NCBI GenBank assembly: GCA_963834965.1
Contig: CAWIEI010000003.1
Location: 124,001-188,000 of the forward strand
Source of the DNA: Fodinibacter sp963834965
GTDB taxonomy: Bacteria; Actinomycetota; Actinomycetes; Actinomycetales; Dermatophilaceae
Direction: 5' to 3'
DNA length: 64,000 nt
Program-made: the position numbers and the translations under genes
Part shown: in pieces, positions 8,257 through 20,158 of the stretch
How the letters are laid out: the number at the start of each line of letters is the position of its first letter
Numbering within the stretch: position 1 is the stretch's first letter
The notes under the pieces: model-generated
What the model saw: the letters and a program-made list of their open reading frames with translations, nothing else
Told to the model about the DNA's origin: nothing
Database searches by the model: none

Positions 8257-8811
8257 CTAGGCGGAGTCCGTGCTGCCGACAGCCTTCTGGCTGAACCGGA
8301 AGGCGATCGACAGGGCGACCCACGCCGCCGTACCGACCAGGGCCTGCCACGACTCGGTCGGGTGACGCAGCCACGCCAGGCTCGTGACCAGCGCGCCGAT
8401 ACCGCCCAGCACCAACGCGGCCCCACCGATGGACGTGCCCCAGGCGACGAACCGCTCCTTGGTCTTCTCGGCCAGCCAACCCCCGGCGATGCCGATGGCG
8501 GGGATGAACACCACGGCGAGCAGCAGCTTGCCGTCGCCGCCCTCGAGCAGCCGGAACACCCGCGCCCCCACCAGCACGCCCACCAGGGCGCCCACGATGA
8601 AGAACACGATGGATGCCGCGAGCCGCACCACGAGCCACGCGAAGGCGGCGCCGACGATGGCGATGACCAGCGTCACCAGGAGGCTGGCGTTGAAGACGTT
8701 GGCCAGCAACCAGCCGGCGCCGAAGCCCAGCAGGGTCAGCACGGTGCGGATCGACCATCCACCGGCCAGGCCCAGCACCAGCCCGATGATGATCATCGTC
8801 AGCCCGCTCAT
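8257..8811 (-). CDS. DUF4203-like multi-helix membrane protein
   Basis: A 184-residue, very hydrophobic protein with six or seven predicted membrane helices rich in Gly and Ala (LVLGLAGGW, VVFIPAIGIAGGWLAEK). The pattern resembles the DUF4203/TM198 family of unknown function. The ATG at 8811 is preceded by AAGGAG seven bases upstream, better than the in-frame start 69 bases earlier. It diverges from the aminopeptidase gene and stands alone. Confidence 0.65.
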   Translation of the reverse strand: MSGLTMIIIGLVLGLAGGWSIRTVLTLLGFGAGWLLANVFNASLLVTLVIAIVGAAFAWLVVRLAASIVFFIVGALVGVLVGARVFRLLEGGDGKLLLAVVFIPAIGIAGGWLAEKTKERFVAWGTSIGGAALVLGGIGALVTSLAWLRHPTESWQALVGTAAWVALSIAFRFSQKAVGSTDSA

Positions 8812-8961
8812 CGTCGGCTCCTTCGTCGAGGTGACGGCCCAGCGGCGCGTCCCTGCGGCCAGTGTGGCGTCCCCCTGCACCTCGGCTCCCCACCCGTCGG
8901 GGGTGACCGACGGCGCGCGTCACCGAGCGCGGCTCGGGGCAGCCTCTGGTTGGGTGGGGGG

Positions 8962-11465
<2,504 letters not shown>

Positions 11466-11469
<4 letters not shown>

Positions 11470-11897
11470 GCGCGGGTCGCGACCGCGACGACGCCGGCCG
11501 CCCGCGCCAGCAGCGCCCCCGCGACGCCCTGGGTCGGCCACTGCCCTACGGGGATGCCGGGGTCGAGGCGGTGCCGGAGGTGGCACTGCCGCCGGCGCAG
11601 ACTGTCGAGACCGCCCGTGGCCTGGTGCGCGAGGGCCGGCCGTTCGCGGCGCACGAGGTGCTCGAGGCGCGCTGGAAGGCCGGGCCCGACGACGAGCGCG
11701 ACCTCTGGCAGGGGCTGGCCCAGCTCTGCGTCGGGCTCACCCACGCCGCCCGCGGCAACGCCGTCGGCGCCGGTCGGCTGCTCGAACGGGCCGCGAGCAG
11801 GCTCGACACGTACAGCGCTGGTGGTGGCACCACCTACGGCCTCGACCTCGAGGCGACCGTCGCTTGTGCCCGCCAGCAGGCCGGCCTCTCGGAGTAG
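11466..11897 (+). CDS. DUF309 domain protein
   Basis: A 143-residue protein whose helical core carries the DUF309 signature AAHEVLEARW (His63-Glu64) and WQGLAQLCVGLTHAARGN. The biochemical role of this family is unknown; the paired His/Glu residues suggest a metal or active site. The GTG start overlaps the pepN stop (GTGA), so it is translationally coupled to the peptidase. The first 40 residues are Arg/Asp-rich and probably disordered. Confidence 0.8.
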
Positions 11898-11944
11898 GGC
11901 GCGGCACGGAGTGGGTGGTGAGCTGCGCGGCACCGAGTCCGCCG

Positions 11945-11998
11945 CGCAGAACTTCGGACCACATCCGGTAATTGCTGCGCGCGACCCGAACTTCTGCG
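11945..11998. repeat. 52-bp palindromic dispersed repeat, copy 1
   Basis: Outer arms CGCAGAACTTCGG and CCGAACTTCTGCG differ by one base and flank a core containing AATTGCTGCGC. A second copy of the same length and plan occurs at 60917-60970; about two thirds of positions match. A partial further half (GCTGCGCGGCACCGAGTC) lies just before it at about 11933-11950. It occupies the intergenic gap between convergent genes. Confidence 0.7.
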
Positions 11999-12027
11999 TC
12001 GTGCGCCTCGTGGTGCGTTGGGCCAGG

Positions 12028-12264
12028 TCAGCCCTCGGGCAGGGCCGCGAAGTCCTTCTTGACCTGCTTGTACCAACCCATCCCCGCGATGGGGTGCTTC
12101 CAGCGGCCCTTCATCTCCGTGAGCGCCCGCTCGTGGTCGGTGTCGCCGGCCGCCACCACGTCCTTGAGGTGCTGGTCCTGGGCCTTGATGACCTCGTCGC
12201 CCGTTGCTCCGGTGAGCGGGAGGTCGCAGGCGCCACCCAGCTGTCGGCACGTCATCGTCTTCAT
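12028..12264 (-). CDS. DUF1059 small protein
   Basis: A 78-residue protein beginning MKTMTCRQLGGACD, with the two cysteines and scattered His residues (HLKD, DHER, KHP) characteristic of the DUF1059 small putative metal-binding family. I chose the ATG at 12264 because GGGAAGG precedes it and the family always starts just before the first Cys; the open frame extends 16 residues further upstream. It follows the VWA gene by 105 bp on the same strand but probably has its own promoter. Function unknown. Confidence 0.75.
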   Translation of the reverse strand: MKTMTCRQLGGACDLPLTGATGDEVIKAQDQHLKDVVAAGDTDHERALTEMKGRWKHPIAGMGWYKQVKKDFAALPEG

Positions 12265-12369
12265 GGTCTGTGTCCTTCCCGGTCGTCGGCGGCACCCGAT
12301 GTGCCTGGACACGACCCTAGGCGGACGGCATCCGGCGTGCTTCTCCGTTCCTGACCGGTTGGGGTGCCG

Positions 12370-14400
12370 TCAGTCGGCCCAGAAGCCTCGGGTGCCGAAC
12401 ATGTCGCGGTAGGAGCTGAACGGCGTTGACGGAGAACGTGACCCGAGGTAGGAGCCGACCACCGCAGCGCCCAGGTCACCCAGCTCGGGCGCCACCACCT
12501 TGCCCCCAGCGCGCCGGGCCATCGAGTCGACGAACCGGGCCAGCCCGGCATCCTCACCGAGCCGGAAGAAAGTGGTCTGGGCGCCGAGGCGGGCCGCGGC
12601 ATCCAGCTCACGCACGGCGAGCGCGATGGTGCGCGGGTGCGGCGGGTAGTCGAAGAAGACCTCGCCGCCGTGCTCGAGGTGCGACGTCGGCTCGCCGTCG
12701 GTGACGATCAACAGCACCGGCTGCTCGTGCGGGTGCCGGCGGAAGTGCCGGTTGGCCAGCAGCAGCGCATGGTGGAGGTTGGTTCCCTTCTCCCACATGG
12801 CATCGAGCGCCGTGAGCTGCTCGATCTGCATGACCTCGGCGTGCCGGCCGAACCCGACCAGCTCGAGGTGGTCGCCCCGGAAGCGGGACGAGATGAGCTG
12901 GTGCAGGGCCAGCGCGGTGCGCTTCATCGGCACCCAGCGGCCGTCCATCGCCATCGAGAACGACGTGTCGACGAGCAGCGCCACGGCGGCCCGGGTGCGC
13001 GCCTCGGTCTCGACCACCTCGACGTCGCGGATGTCGAGCCGGATGCCGTCGCCCGCGGCCCGACCCTCGTCGGCGGTGCGGGTGAGCGCGTTGGTCATCG
13101 TGCGGGTGACGTCCCAGGCCTCGGTGTCGCCGAACTCCCACTGCCGGGTGGCACCGCTCGGCTCGCCGGCAGCACCGGCAGCGCGCACGTCGCGTGCCCC
13201 CGACCGGTTGGACAGCCGCCCGGCGACGTCGCGCAGCAGCGACTTGCCCAGCTCGCGCATGGCCTGTGGTGACAGGCGCATCGAGCCGTCGGCGGCCCGG
13301 GTGAGGTAGCCGCTCTCGCGCAGCGCCTTCTCCAGCGCCGCGAGGGCTCGCGCGTCGACGGCGGCCTCGTCGCCGAGCTGGCGGGCGAGGGCGTCGAGGT
13401 CGACGTCGTCCATCCGGGCGCCGGGGTGGGCCTGGGCGAGCTGGTCGGCCAGCGCGTCGAGCTGGGCCAGGTCTTGCAGCGCTCCGGTGCCGTCGCCGAG
13501 CCCGAGGCCCTGTTCGCCGCTGAACTGCTCCGAGCCGTCCCAGTCCTCGCCCGGGCGCAGCCCGCGCAGCAGGTCGTCGAGCCGGTCGAGCTGCTGCATC
13601 AGGCCGGGGGAGCCGAAGGCCTGCTGCGACAGCTCGGCCAGCTCAGCCCGCTGCTCGGCGGTCATCGAGGCGAGCATCCGCTGCGCCGCGGCCGCCCGCG
13701 CGGCCAGGGCGTCGATCAGCTCCTCGACGGTCTCGGGGTTCTCGGGGAAGAACTCGCCGTGCTTGTGCATGAAGTCGCGGAACTGCTCGGCGGTGTCGTC
13801 GCCACGGGCGTGCGCGGCCAGCAGGTCGCCGAGGTCGCTGAGCATCTCCTCCACCCGCTCGCGGTCCTCGGGAGTGGCGTTCTCGAGCGCCTGTTTCATG
13901 CCGGCGAACCGCTGGTCGAGCAGCTCGCGCCCCAGCAGGTCCTTGATCTGGTCGTACTTCTCGCGACCCTCGCTGCTGCGCCAGTCGTAGTCGGCCAGCT
14001 CGGTGACTGCGGCCGCGGGGGATGCCGGGAGCCCCTCCATCCGCATCTCGGCGAACCGTGCGTCGTCGTCGAGGTCGCGGGCCAGCTGCTTGCGCTCGGC
14101 GAGCACCGCCTCGTCGAGCAGCTTTGCGATCTCCTCAAGGGTGCCGCCGAGCTGGTGCTTCTGCAGCAGCTCGCGGCGGCGCTGGGCCACCTGCCGGGCC
14201 AGCTCGTCGAGGCCGACGCGCGACTGGGTGCCCTGGCGCAGCAGCTCGCGCATCGCCCGCTCGGGGGAGACCCCCGCCATGACGTCCTCGCCGATGGCGT
14301 CGAGCGCCTCACGCAGGTCGACCGGGGGCGCGAGCGGATCGGGCCCCCCGGCATACCGGGCGTACCTCGACGTGCGGCCCGAGCCGCTGGCCCCGCTCAC
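12370..14400 (-). CDS. VWA-domain protein partnered with ChlI-like ATPase
   Basis: A 676-residue cytoplasmic protein. The N-terminal 420 residues are charged and helical, with many coiled-coil-like segments. A C-terminal von Willebrand A domain carries the MIDAS motif DTSFSM (Asp478, Ser480, Ser482) and the later VTDGEPTSH. Proteins of this build act with AAA+ ATPases in chelatase or MoxR-type remodelling of target proteins or metal centres. The GTG start overlaps the ATPase stop by four bases, so the two are co-translated. The specific target is not shown by the sequence. Confidence 0.82.
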   Translation of the reverse strand: MSGASGSGRTSRYARYAGGPDPLAPPVDLREALDAIGEDVMAGVSPERAMRELLRQGTQSRVGLDELARQVAQRRRELLQKHQLGGTLEEIAKLLDEAVLAERKQLARDLDDDARFAEMRMEGLPASPAAAVTELADYDWRSSEGREKYDQIKDLLGRELLDQRFAGMKQALENATPEDRERVEEMLSDLGDLLAAHARGDDTAEQFRDFMHKHGEFFPENPETVEELIDALAARAAAAQRMLASMTAEQRAELAELSQQAFGSPGLMQQLDRLDDLLRGLRPGEDWDGSEQFSGEQGLGLGDGTGALQDLAQLDALADQLAQAHPGARMDDVDLDALARQLGDEAAVDARALAALEKALRESGYLTRAADGSMRLSPQAMRELGKSLLRDVAGRLSNRSGARDVRAAGAAGEPSGATRQWEFGDTEAWDVTRTMTNALTRTADEGRAAGDGIRLDIRDVEVVETEARTRAAVALLVDTSFSMAMDGRWVPMKRTALALHQLISSRFRGDHLELVGFGRHAEVMQIEQLTALDAMWEKGTNLHHALLLANRHFRRHPHEQPVLLIVTDGEPTSHLEHGGEVFFDYPPHPRTIALAVRELDAAARLGAQTTFFRLGEDAGLARFVDSMARRAGGKVVAPELGDLGAAVVGSYLGSRSPSTPFSSYRDMFGTRGFWAD

Positions 14401-15785
14401 CCGTAGATCGTCTCCCCGTCGGCGCTGTCCTTGCTGATCCGGCGGGCGAGGTAGAGCCCCTCGAGCGCCAGCTCGATGGCACTGGCGCGCTCGCCGTCTG
14501 TGGTGGCGTCGAGCCGCTCGCAGACGGCGTCGTAGACGTCGGACTCGCCGATGACGGGCAGCCCCCGCAGGAACTCGGCGGCGCTGACCCGCTCACCGGT
14601 GGTGACCAGCGCGCCGCCCTCGATGGCATCGACGATGAGGTGAAGGTCGATGCCGCCCAACCGCTTTCGGCAGGTCTCGGCGGTGGAGGTGCGCAACAGG
14701 TGGGCGAGCACCTCGCGCTCGCGGCCCTCCTCGCCCGACTCGAACTCGATCTTGCCGCGCAGCACGTCGAGCGCGGCCTCGAGGTCGACGACCCTGGCCA
14801 CCGCCTGCTCCTCGCCGCGCGTGGTCGCGCGGTGCAGTGAGGCAGCCGCGACCGTCTCGGTGCCCGCGATGGCGAAGCGGGCGGAGACGCCCGAGCGCTG
14901 GTCGACGGCCGGCGACTGGCGCAGGGCCCGGGTGAAGCGGGCGACGATCTCGACCAGGGCGTCGGGCACGGTGGCCACGAGGTGCGCCTCCTGCCGGATG
15001 ACGGCCACCTCGTCGTCGAGCTCGCGGGGGTAGTGCGTGCGGATCTCGGCGCCGAAGCGGTCCTTGAGCGGGGTGATGATGCGCCCGCGGTTCGTGTAGT
15101 CCTCGGGGTTGGCGCTGGCGACGACCAGCACGTCGAGCGGCAGCCGCAGCACGTAGCCGCGGATCTGGATGTCGCGCTCCTCCATGACGTTGAGCATCGC
15201 CACCTGGATGCGCTCGGCGAGGTCGGGAAGTTCGTTGATGGCGACGATGCCGCGGTGGCTGCGCGGGATGAGGCCGAAGTGGATGGTCTCGGGGTCGCCG
15301 AGCCGGCGGCCCTCGGCCACCCGCATCGGGTCGACGTCGCCGATCAGGTCGGCGACGCTGGTGTCGGGGGTCGCGAGCTTCTCGGCATACCGCTCGTCGC
15401 GGTGCCGCCACTCGACGGGCAGGTCGTCACCGCGCTCGGCGGCCCGGCGCTTCGACTCCACGGTGATCGGCTCGAACGGGTGCTCGCCCAGCTCGGACCC
15501 CTCGATGACCGGCGACCACTCGTCGAGCAGGCCGACCAGGCTGCGCAGCAGGCGGGTCTTGCCCTGGCCGCGCTCGCCGAGGAGCACGACGTCGTGGCCG
15601 GCGAGCAGGGCCCGCTCGAGCTGGGGGATGACGCTGCCGCCGAAGCCGTGCAGGCCGGGCCACGGGTCGTGGCCGGCCGCCAGCGCGGCGAGCAGGTTGT
15701 CGCGGATCTCGGCGCGCACGGACCGGGCGACGTGCCCGGAGGCGCGCAGCTCGCCGACGGTGGTCGGGGTGGGACGCTCGCTCAT
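14397..15785 (-). CDS. ChlI/magnesium-chelatase-like AAA+ ATPase
   Basis: A 462-residue ATPase with Walker A GERGQGKT (70-77), a Walker B region GIVAINELPDL (179-189) where Asn-Glu replaces the usual Asp-Glu, and the sensor segment VVASANPEDYTNRGRIITPLKDRF. This matches the ChlI-like/sigma54-interacting class often annotated as magnesium chelatase. With no porphyrin genes nearby, it is more likely a MoxR-like chaperone acting with the VWA protein encoded directly downstream. The start is ATG, MSERPTPTTVGEL. Confidence 0.83.
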   Translation of the reverse strand: MSERPTPTTVGELRASGHVARSVRAEIRDNLLAALAAGHDPWPGLHGFGGSVIPQLERALLAGHDVVLLGERGQGKTRLLRSLVGLLDEWSPVIEGSELGEHPFEPITVESKRRAAERGDDLPVEWRHRDERYAEKLATPDTSVADLIGDVDPMRVAEGRRLGDPETIHFGLIPRSHRGIVAINELPDLAERIQVAMLNVMEERDIQIRGYVLRLPLDVLVVASANPEDYTNRGRIITPLKDRFGAEIRTHYPRELDDEVAVIRQEAHLVATVPDALVEIVARFTRALRQSPAVDQRSGVSARFAIAGTETVAAASLHRATTRGEEQAVARVVDLEAALDVLRGKIEFESGEEGREREVLAHLLRTSTAETCRKRLGGIDLHLIVDAIEGGALVTTGERVSAAEFLRGLPVIGESDVYDAVCERLDATTDGERASAIELALEGLYLARRISKDSADGETIYG

Positions 15786-15887
15786 CGCATCACGCTACGT
15801 CAGGGATGCAGCGGCGGGAACCCTGCGTCGAAGGAGGGTGAACCCGCTGCCCTCGCGCCGGGACCCGATCGAGAGGAGGATCGCGAT

Positions 15888-16238
15888 GTGCTCGACTCCG
15901 TCGACGGCTACTGGCTGTCCGCCCAGGTGTTCACCGGGGACTTCTCGAACTCCTACTTCCATGTCTTCGAGCCACCGGGTGTCGACGTCTACGCCACCAT
16001 CGCGCTGTCCGAGGTGAGCCAGTACCCGACCGAGCCGGACATGCGGCGCCGGGCGAGCGCGTACATCTCGTGGTGGACCACCTACGGGCCGGACGGCGTG
16101 CTCGTCGCCCCGTTCCCCAACAGCAGCGGACCCACGCAGAACGCCGTGGTGGTGCGCGGCTGCGGCACCCTCCAGTTCAACCTGGACGTGACCAACTGGG
16201 TCTTCGCCACGGCTCAGATCAACATCTTCAGGATCTAG
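15888..16238 (+). CDS. Small unknown protein A (116 aa)
   Basis: A GTG at 15888, preceded by GAGAGGAGGA, opens a 116-residue frame starting VLDSVDGYWLSAQVF. The sequence is rich in aromatic and beta-forming residues (GDFSNSYFHVFEPPG, AYISWWTTYGPDGV) and ends FATAQINIFRI; no signal peptide, helix-turn-helix or known motif is seen. An overlapping ATG at 15886 starts another frame that lacks coding character. It is followed after 8 bp by a second small gene, and the pair sits between two AAA+/VWA clusters. I do not recognise the family. Confidence 0.6.
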   Translation: MLDSVDGYWLSAQVFTGDFSNSYFHVFEPPGVDVYATIALSEVSQYPTEPDMRRRASAYISWWTTYGPDGVLVAPFPNSSGPTQNAVVVRGCGTLQFNLDVTNWVFATAQINIFRI

Positions 16239-16246
16239 GAGCCCGC

Positions 16247-16510
16247 GTGTCCACCACCACCCCGCCGCTGTCCGTCGCCTACGACACCCGCTCTGGGCGC
16301 ATCGTCGGCGTGCACCACGGGACGTCCGGTGCCGGGCACGAGTGGACCCGTGGGCTCGACCAGGACCTGCCGCTGGCCGTGCTGCAGACCTCGGTTCCCG
16401 ACGACGCACAGGGGAAGTACTACGCCGTCGACACCGAACGGAAGCGGCTCGTCGAGACGGACGGCGAACACGGCATCGGCTTCGGCTTCGGAGCGGTCGG
16501 CGGGGGGTGA
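16247..16510 (+). CDS. Small unknown protein B (87 aa)
   Basis: A GTG at 16247, five bases after AGGAG, opens an 87-residue frame that starts MSTTTPPLSVAYDTRSG and ends in a Gly-rich tail. It contains VGVHHGTSGAGHEW and an alternating beta pattern. The ribosome site overlaps the stop of protein A, so the two are probably co-translated. No family is recognised; it could be a partner or a chaperone of protein A. Confidence 0.55.
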   Translation: MSTTTPPLSVAYDTRSGRIVGVHHGTSGAGHEWTRGLDQDLPLAVLQTSVPDDAQGKYYAVDTERKRLVETDGEHGIGFGFGAVGGG

Positions 16511-16661
16511 GGCGCTGACGTCCTGACCTCGGGCGCTGGACGTCCCCGTCCGGCATCCACAGCCTGCACTCAGGTTCTGTGGGAGGGCCTTTCAGGTTGA
16601 TGTCGACACACTGTGGGGGCTCGGCCACGGTGGCCGTCCATGCCACGGAAGAGGTGCCGCC

Positions 16662-18089
16662 ATGTCGGTTCAGGGCGACCCGGGCCAGGGTTTCCGTCCC
16701 GGCCCCGGCGATCCGCCGTGGGGTGCACCCTCACCGTCGCCGTCACAGAACCCGTGGACCTCCCCGCTGTGGTCGCGACCTGACACGGTCGGCGGGTACG
16801 CGCCGCCCTACGCCGCACCGCCGGTGGCACCGCCACCCCCGCCGCAGGGCCCGGTCGGGAAGTCCCGCCGCGCTCGAGCCGTGCTCGCCGCCGTCGTCGC
16901 CGCTGTCCTGCTGGTCGGTGGGTTGGCGCTCGCGAACTCCCTGCAGTCCCCGCCGAGCACCTCGGCCGCACTGCCGAAGCCGAGCGCGACGCCCACCCTC
17001 CCCATCCGGCCGAGCGTTCCTCCGCGCCCGACGCCGTCCAGCCCCGCCACGCCCGCCCCGGCCCCCGCCCCCAGCGACCCGTCGGGCGTCCTGCCCGGGT
17101 CACCACCCAGCGCGGCCCCACCGCAGCAGCAGCTGACGCCGCAACAGTCGGCCGCGGCCGCGGCGGTGTCGAAGGGCCTGGTCGACGTCGTCACGACCAT
17201 CGGGTTCGACGGTGCGCAGGGCGCCGGCACCGGCATCGTGCTGTCGGCCGACGGCCTGGTGCTCACCAACCACCATGTCGTCGCCGGGGCGACCTCCATC
17301 CGGGTCACCGCCATCGGCACCGGAAAGACCTACGACGCCACGGTCGCCGGCTACGACAGCACCCACGACGTGGCGGTGCTGCGCCTGAAGGGGGCCTCGG
17401 GCCTCACGGTCGCGCCGATGGGGTCGTCGGCGTCGGTACAGGTAGGCGACAAGGTCATCGCCGTCGGCAACGCCGGTGGAGTCGGCGGTACGCCCAGTGC
17501 CGTAGCGGGAACGGTGCGCGCGCTCGGCGAGCAGATCACGGTGCAGGACGAAAGCGACGGCTCCCCTCGACGACTGAGCGGCATGATGCGGTTCGACGCC
17601 GCCATCGCGCCCGGCGACTCCGGTGGGGCCGTGGTCGACGAGTCGGCCAAGGTCGTCGGCATGACAACGGCTGGGTCCAGCAACTCCGGGTCCGGCGACC
17701 CGTCCGCCATGGTCGACGGCTACGCCGTGCCCATCGACCAGGCGCGCTCGATCGCGCAGCAGATCATCGACGGGCGCTCGTCGAGCACCGTCCACATCGG
17801 GGCGAACGGGTTCCTGGGCGTCCAGGTCGCTCCCGACCCCCTGCAGGGCGCAGGGGCGCGAGGGGCGCAGGTGGCCGGGGTGGTGCCCGGGTCGCCGGCG
17901 GAGGGCGCCGGCATCCGGGCGGGCGACGTGGTCACCGCGCTCGACGGCCACGCGGTGGCCTCGGCCACCGCCCTGCACGACGCCATCTCGGCCCAGCAGC
18001 CCGGCGACCGCGTGCTCATCGCCTGGACCGACGCCGCCGGCAAGAAGCACTCCGCCCACGTCCGCCTGGGCTCCGGCCCGGTCGGCTGA
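16662..18089 (+). CDS. Membrane-anchored HtrA-like trypsin-fold protease with PDZ domain
   Basis: A 475-residue protein with a cytoplasmic Pro/Gly-rich tail (1-66), one membrane helix (about 72-92), a Pro/Ser/Ala-rich extracellular linker (93-165), a chymotrypsin-fold domain and a C-terminal PDZ domain (about 385-470). The triad is complete: His205 in TNHHV, Asp236 in THDVAVL and Ser320 in GDSGG. It should act outside the membrane in protein quality control, like mycobacterial PepD/HtrA. It starts with ATG after GAAGAGG and is followed after 30 bp by moxR on the same strand, suggesting one operon. Confidence 0.88.
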   Translation: MSVQGDPGQGFRPGPGDPPWGAPSPSPSQNPWTSPLWSRPDTVGGYAPPYAAPPVAPPPPPQGPVGKSRRARAVLAAVVAAVLLVGGLALANSLQSPPSTSAALPKPSATPTLPIRPSVPPRPTPSSPATPAPAPAPSDPSGVLPGSPPSAAPPQQQLTPQQSAAAAAVSKGLVDVVTTIGFDGAQGAGTGIVLSADGLVLTNHHVVAGATSIRVTAIGTGKTYDATVAGYDSTHDVAVLRLKGASGLTVAPMGSSASVQVGDKVIAVGNAGGVGGTPSAVAGTVRALGEQITVQDESDGSPRRLSGMMRFDAAIAPGDSGGAVVDESAKVVGMTTAGSSNSGSGDPSAMVDGYAVPIDQARSIAQQIIDGRSSSTVHIGANGFLGVQVAPDPLQGAGARGAQVAGVVPGSPAEGAGIRAGDVVTALDGHAVASATALHDAISAQQPGDRVLIAWTDAAGKKHSAHVRLGSGPVG

Positions 18090-18119
18090 CCGACCCCTTC
18101 CCGAACAGAGGACACCGCA

Positions 18120-19187
18120 GTGACCACGATCGGCCAGCACCCCGACCCCGCCTACGGCCCCGCACCCGTCGTCCCCGGCGCCGACCACGCCGCGTTGCTG
18201 TCCGACGCGCTGTTCCAGGTGAAGAGGGTGATCGTGGGCCAGGACCGGCTGGTCGAGCGAGTCATGCTGTGCCTGCTCGCCGACGGGCACTGCCTCATCG
18301 AGGGCTTCCCCGGCCTGGCGAAGACGCTGACCGTGTCGACCATGGCGCAGGCGGTCGGGGGCGACTTCACGCGGCTGCAGTTCACGCCCGACCTCGTGCC
18401 CGCAGACCTCGTGGGCACCCGCACCTGGCGGCCCTCGCGCGAGGACTTCGCCATCGAGTGGGGGCCGCTCTTCGCGAACATCGTGCTCGCCGACGAGATC
18501 AACCGCGCTCCCGCCAAGGTCCAGTCGGCGCTCCTCGAGGCGATGGCCGAGCGGCACGTGTCGATCGCGGGGGAGACCCGTGCCCTTCCTCGGCCGTTCC
18601 TCGTCCTCGCCACCCAGAACCCGATCGAGTCCGAAGGCGTCTACGCCCTGCCCGAGGCACAGCGCGACCGGTTCCTCATGCACGTCGTCGTCAACCACCC
18701 GACGTACGAGGAGGAGGTCGCCATCGCCCACCGGATGTCAGGGCCGCCGCCGCGCGCCGAGCAAGTGCTCACCAGCGAGCAGCTCGTCGACCTGCAGGGT
18801 GTCGTCCGTGACGTCTTCGTGCACCACGCGGTGCAGGACTACGCCGTCCGGCTGGTGATGGCCACGCGCGAGCCCGCCCGGTGGGGCCTCGATGACCTGT
18901 CCCGGATGATCGCGCTCGGCGCCAGCCCGCGCGGCACGCTGGGCCTGCTGTCCTCGGCCCGTGCGCTCGCCGTGCTCCGTGGCCGGCGGTACGCCGTGCC
19001 GCAGGACGTGTACGACGTGGCACCGGAGGTGCTGAGGCACCGCATCACCCTCACCTACGACGCGCTGGCCGAGGGCGTGCACCCCGAGACCGTCGTCGAG
19101 TCGCTGCTGGCCCGGGTGCCGGCACCGAGCATCTCCCCCCAGCAGGAGGGCCGGCACCCCGTGACGACCCCGATGGCCGCGGGATGA
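18120..19187 (+). CDS. MoxR-family AAA+ ATPase
   Basis: This 355-residue ATPase has Walker A GFPGLAKT (62-69), Walker B LADEINRAP (123-131) and the MoxR signature VLATQNPIESEGVYALPEAQRDRF. MoxR proteins are chaperone-like ATPases that work with VWA proteins. The following DUF58 and VWA genes, each with ATGA overlaps, form the standard MoxR-DUF58-VWA set. The start is GTG. Confidence 0.92.
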   Translation: MTTIGQHPDPAYGPAPVVPGADHAALLSDALFQVKRVIVGQDRLVERVMLCLLADGHCLIEGFPGLAKTLTVSTMAQAVGGDFTRLQFTPDLVPADLVGTRTWRPSREDFAIEWGPLFANIVLADEINRAPAKVQSALLEAMAERHVSIAGETRALPRPFLVLATQNPIESEGVYALPEAQRDRFLMHVVVNHPTYEEEVAIAHRMSGPPPRAEQVLTSEQLVDLQGVVRDVFVHHAVQDYAVRLVMATREPARWGLDDLSRMIALGASPRGTLGLLSSARALAVLRGRRYAVPQDVYDVAPEVLRHRITLTYDALAEGVHPETVVESLLARVPAPSISPQQEGRHPVTTPMAAG

Positions 19188-20158
19188 GCGCCCCGCTGCT
19201 GTCGATGGCGGCGTCCGACGCCGCAGCCCGGGCGCAGGTGCTGCGGCGCCTCGAGCTGGCCATCGCGCACCGCATCGAGGGTCGCGACAGCGGTGACCAC
19301 GCCAGCCACACCTACGGCCCGGGCAGCGAGCGGTCCGGCGCCCGCCCCTACGCAGCCGGCGACGACGCTCGGCTCGTGGACTGGAACCTGACAGCGCGTG
19401 CCGGCGAGCTGTGGGTGCGGCAGACCGAGGCCGACCGCGAGCTGGAGACCTGGGTGGTCATCGACCGGTCGGCCAGCCTCGACTTCGGCACGGCCGACTG
19501 CGAGAAGCGCGACGTCGCGCTGGGCGCCATGGCGGCCTTCGGCATGCTGACCGTCCGCGGCGGCAACCGGTTCGGCGCGCTGGTCGCCGGCACCGACACG
19601 CTGCGCCACCTGCCGGCCCGCCGTGGACGCAGCGCATTCCTGGCGTCGCTGGCCGTGGTCCACGACTCCTCGCGCCAGCCCGGCGAGCCCGGTGACGGTG
19701 CCACCGTGACCGACGCCCTGCGGCGCTTGCCCGTGGTCCAGCCGCGGCGCAGCCAGGTCGTCGTCGTCTCCGACTTCCTGGGCGACGACCCCTGGGCCGG
19801 TGCGCTCGGCGGCCTGGTCCGCCACCACGACGTCATCGCCGTGCACGTGACCGACCCGCGCGAGCTGACCCTCCCGGACGTCGGCATCCTGGCGGTGGTC
19901 GACACCGAGACCGGCCGGCAGCGGTACGTCCAGTCCGCGTCGCCGGGCCTGCGCTCGAGGTATGCCGCGGCCGCGGCCGCGCGCCACGGCGACATCGTGC
20001 GGCGCATCCAGAGCACGGGTGCCGCCTACCTGCACCTGTCCACCGACCGCGACTGGCTGGGCGACACCGTGCGGTTCGCGTCCGAGCTGCACCGTGCCCG
20101 CCGCGCCCGCCCGGCCGACACCATCATCGCCCGCTTCCGCCCGGCGGTGACCAGATGA
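19184..20158 (+). CDS. DUF58 domain protein
   Basis: A 324-residue protein carrying the DUF58 core YGPGSERSGARPYAAGDDARLVDWN (about 45-70), which always accompanies MoxR ATPases, followed by a degenerate VWA-like region beginning WVVIDRSASLDFG. There is no membrane helix. The ATG overlaps the moxR stop (ATGA) and its own stop overlaps the next start, so the three products are made together and likely form a complex. Precise role unknown. Confidence 0.88.
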   Translation: MSAPLLSMAASDAAARAQVLRRLELAIAHRIEGRDSGDHASHTYGPGSERSGARPYAAGDDARLVDWNLTARAGELWVRQTEADRELETWVVIDRSASLDFGTADCEKRDVALGAMAAFGMLTVRGGNRFGALVAGTDTLRHLPARRGRSAFLASLAVVHDSSRQPGEPGDGATVTDALRRLPVVQPRRSQVVVVSDFLGDDPWAGALGGLVRHHDVIAVHVTDPRELTLPDVGILAVVDTETGRQRYVQSASPGLRSRYAAAAAARHGDIVRRIQSTGAAYLHLSTDRDWLGDTVRFASELHRARRARPADTIIARFRPAVTR

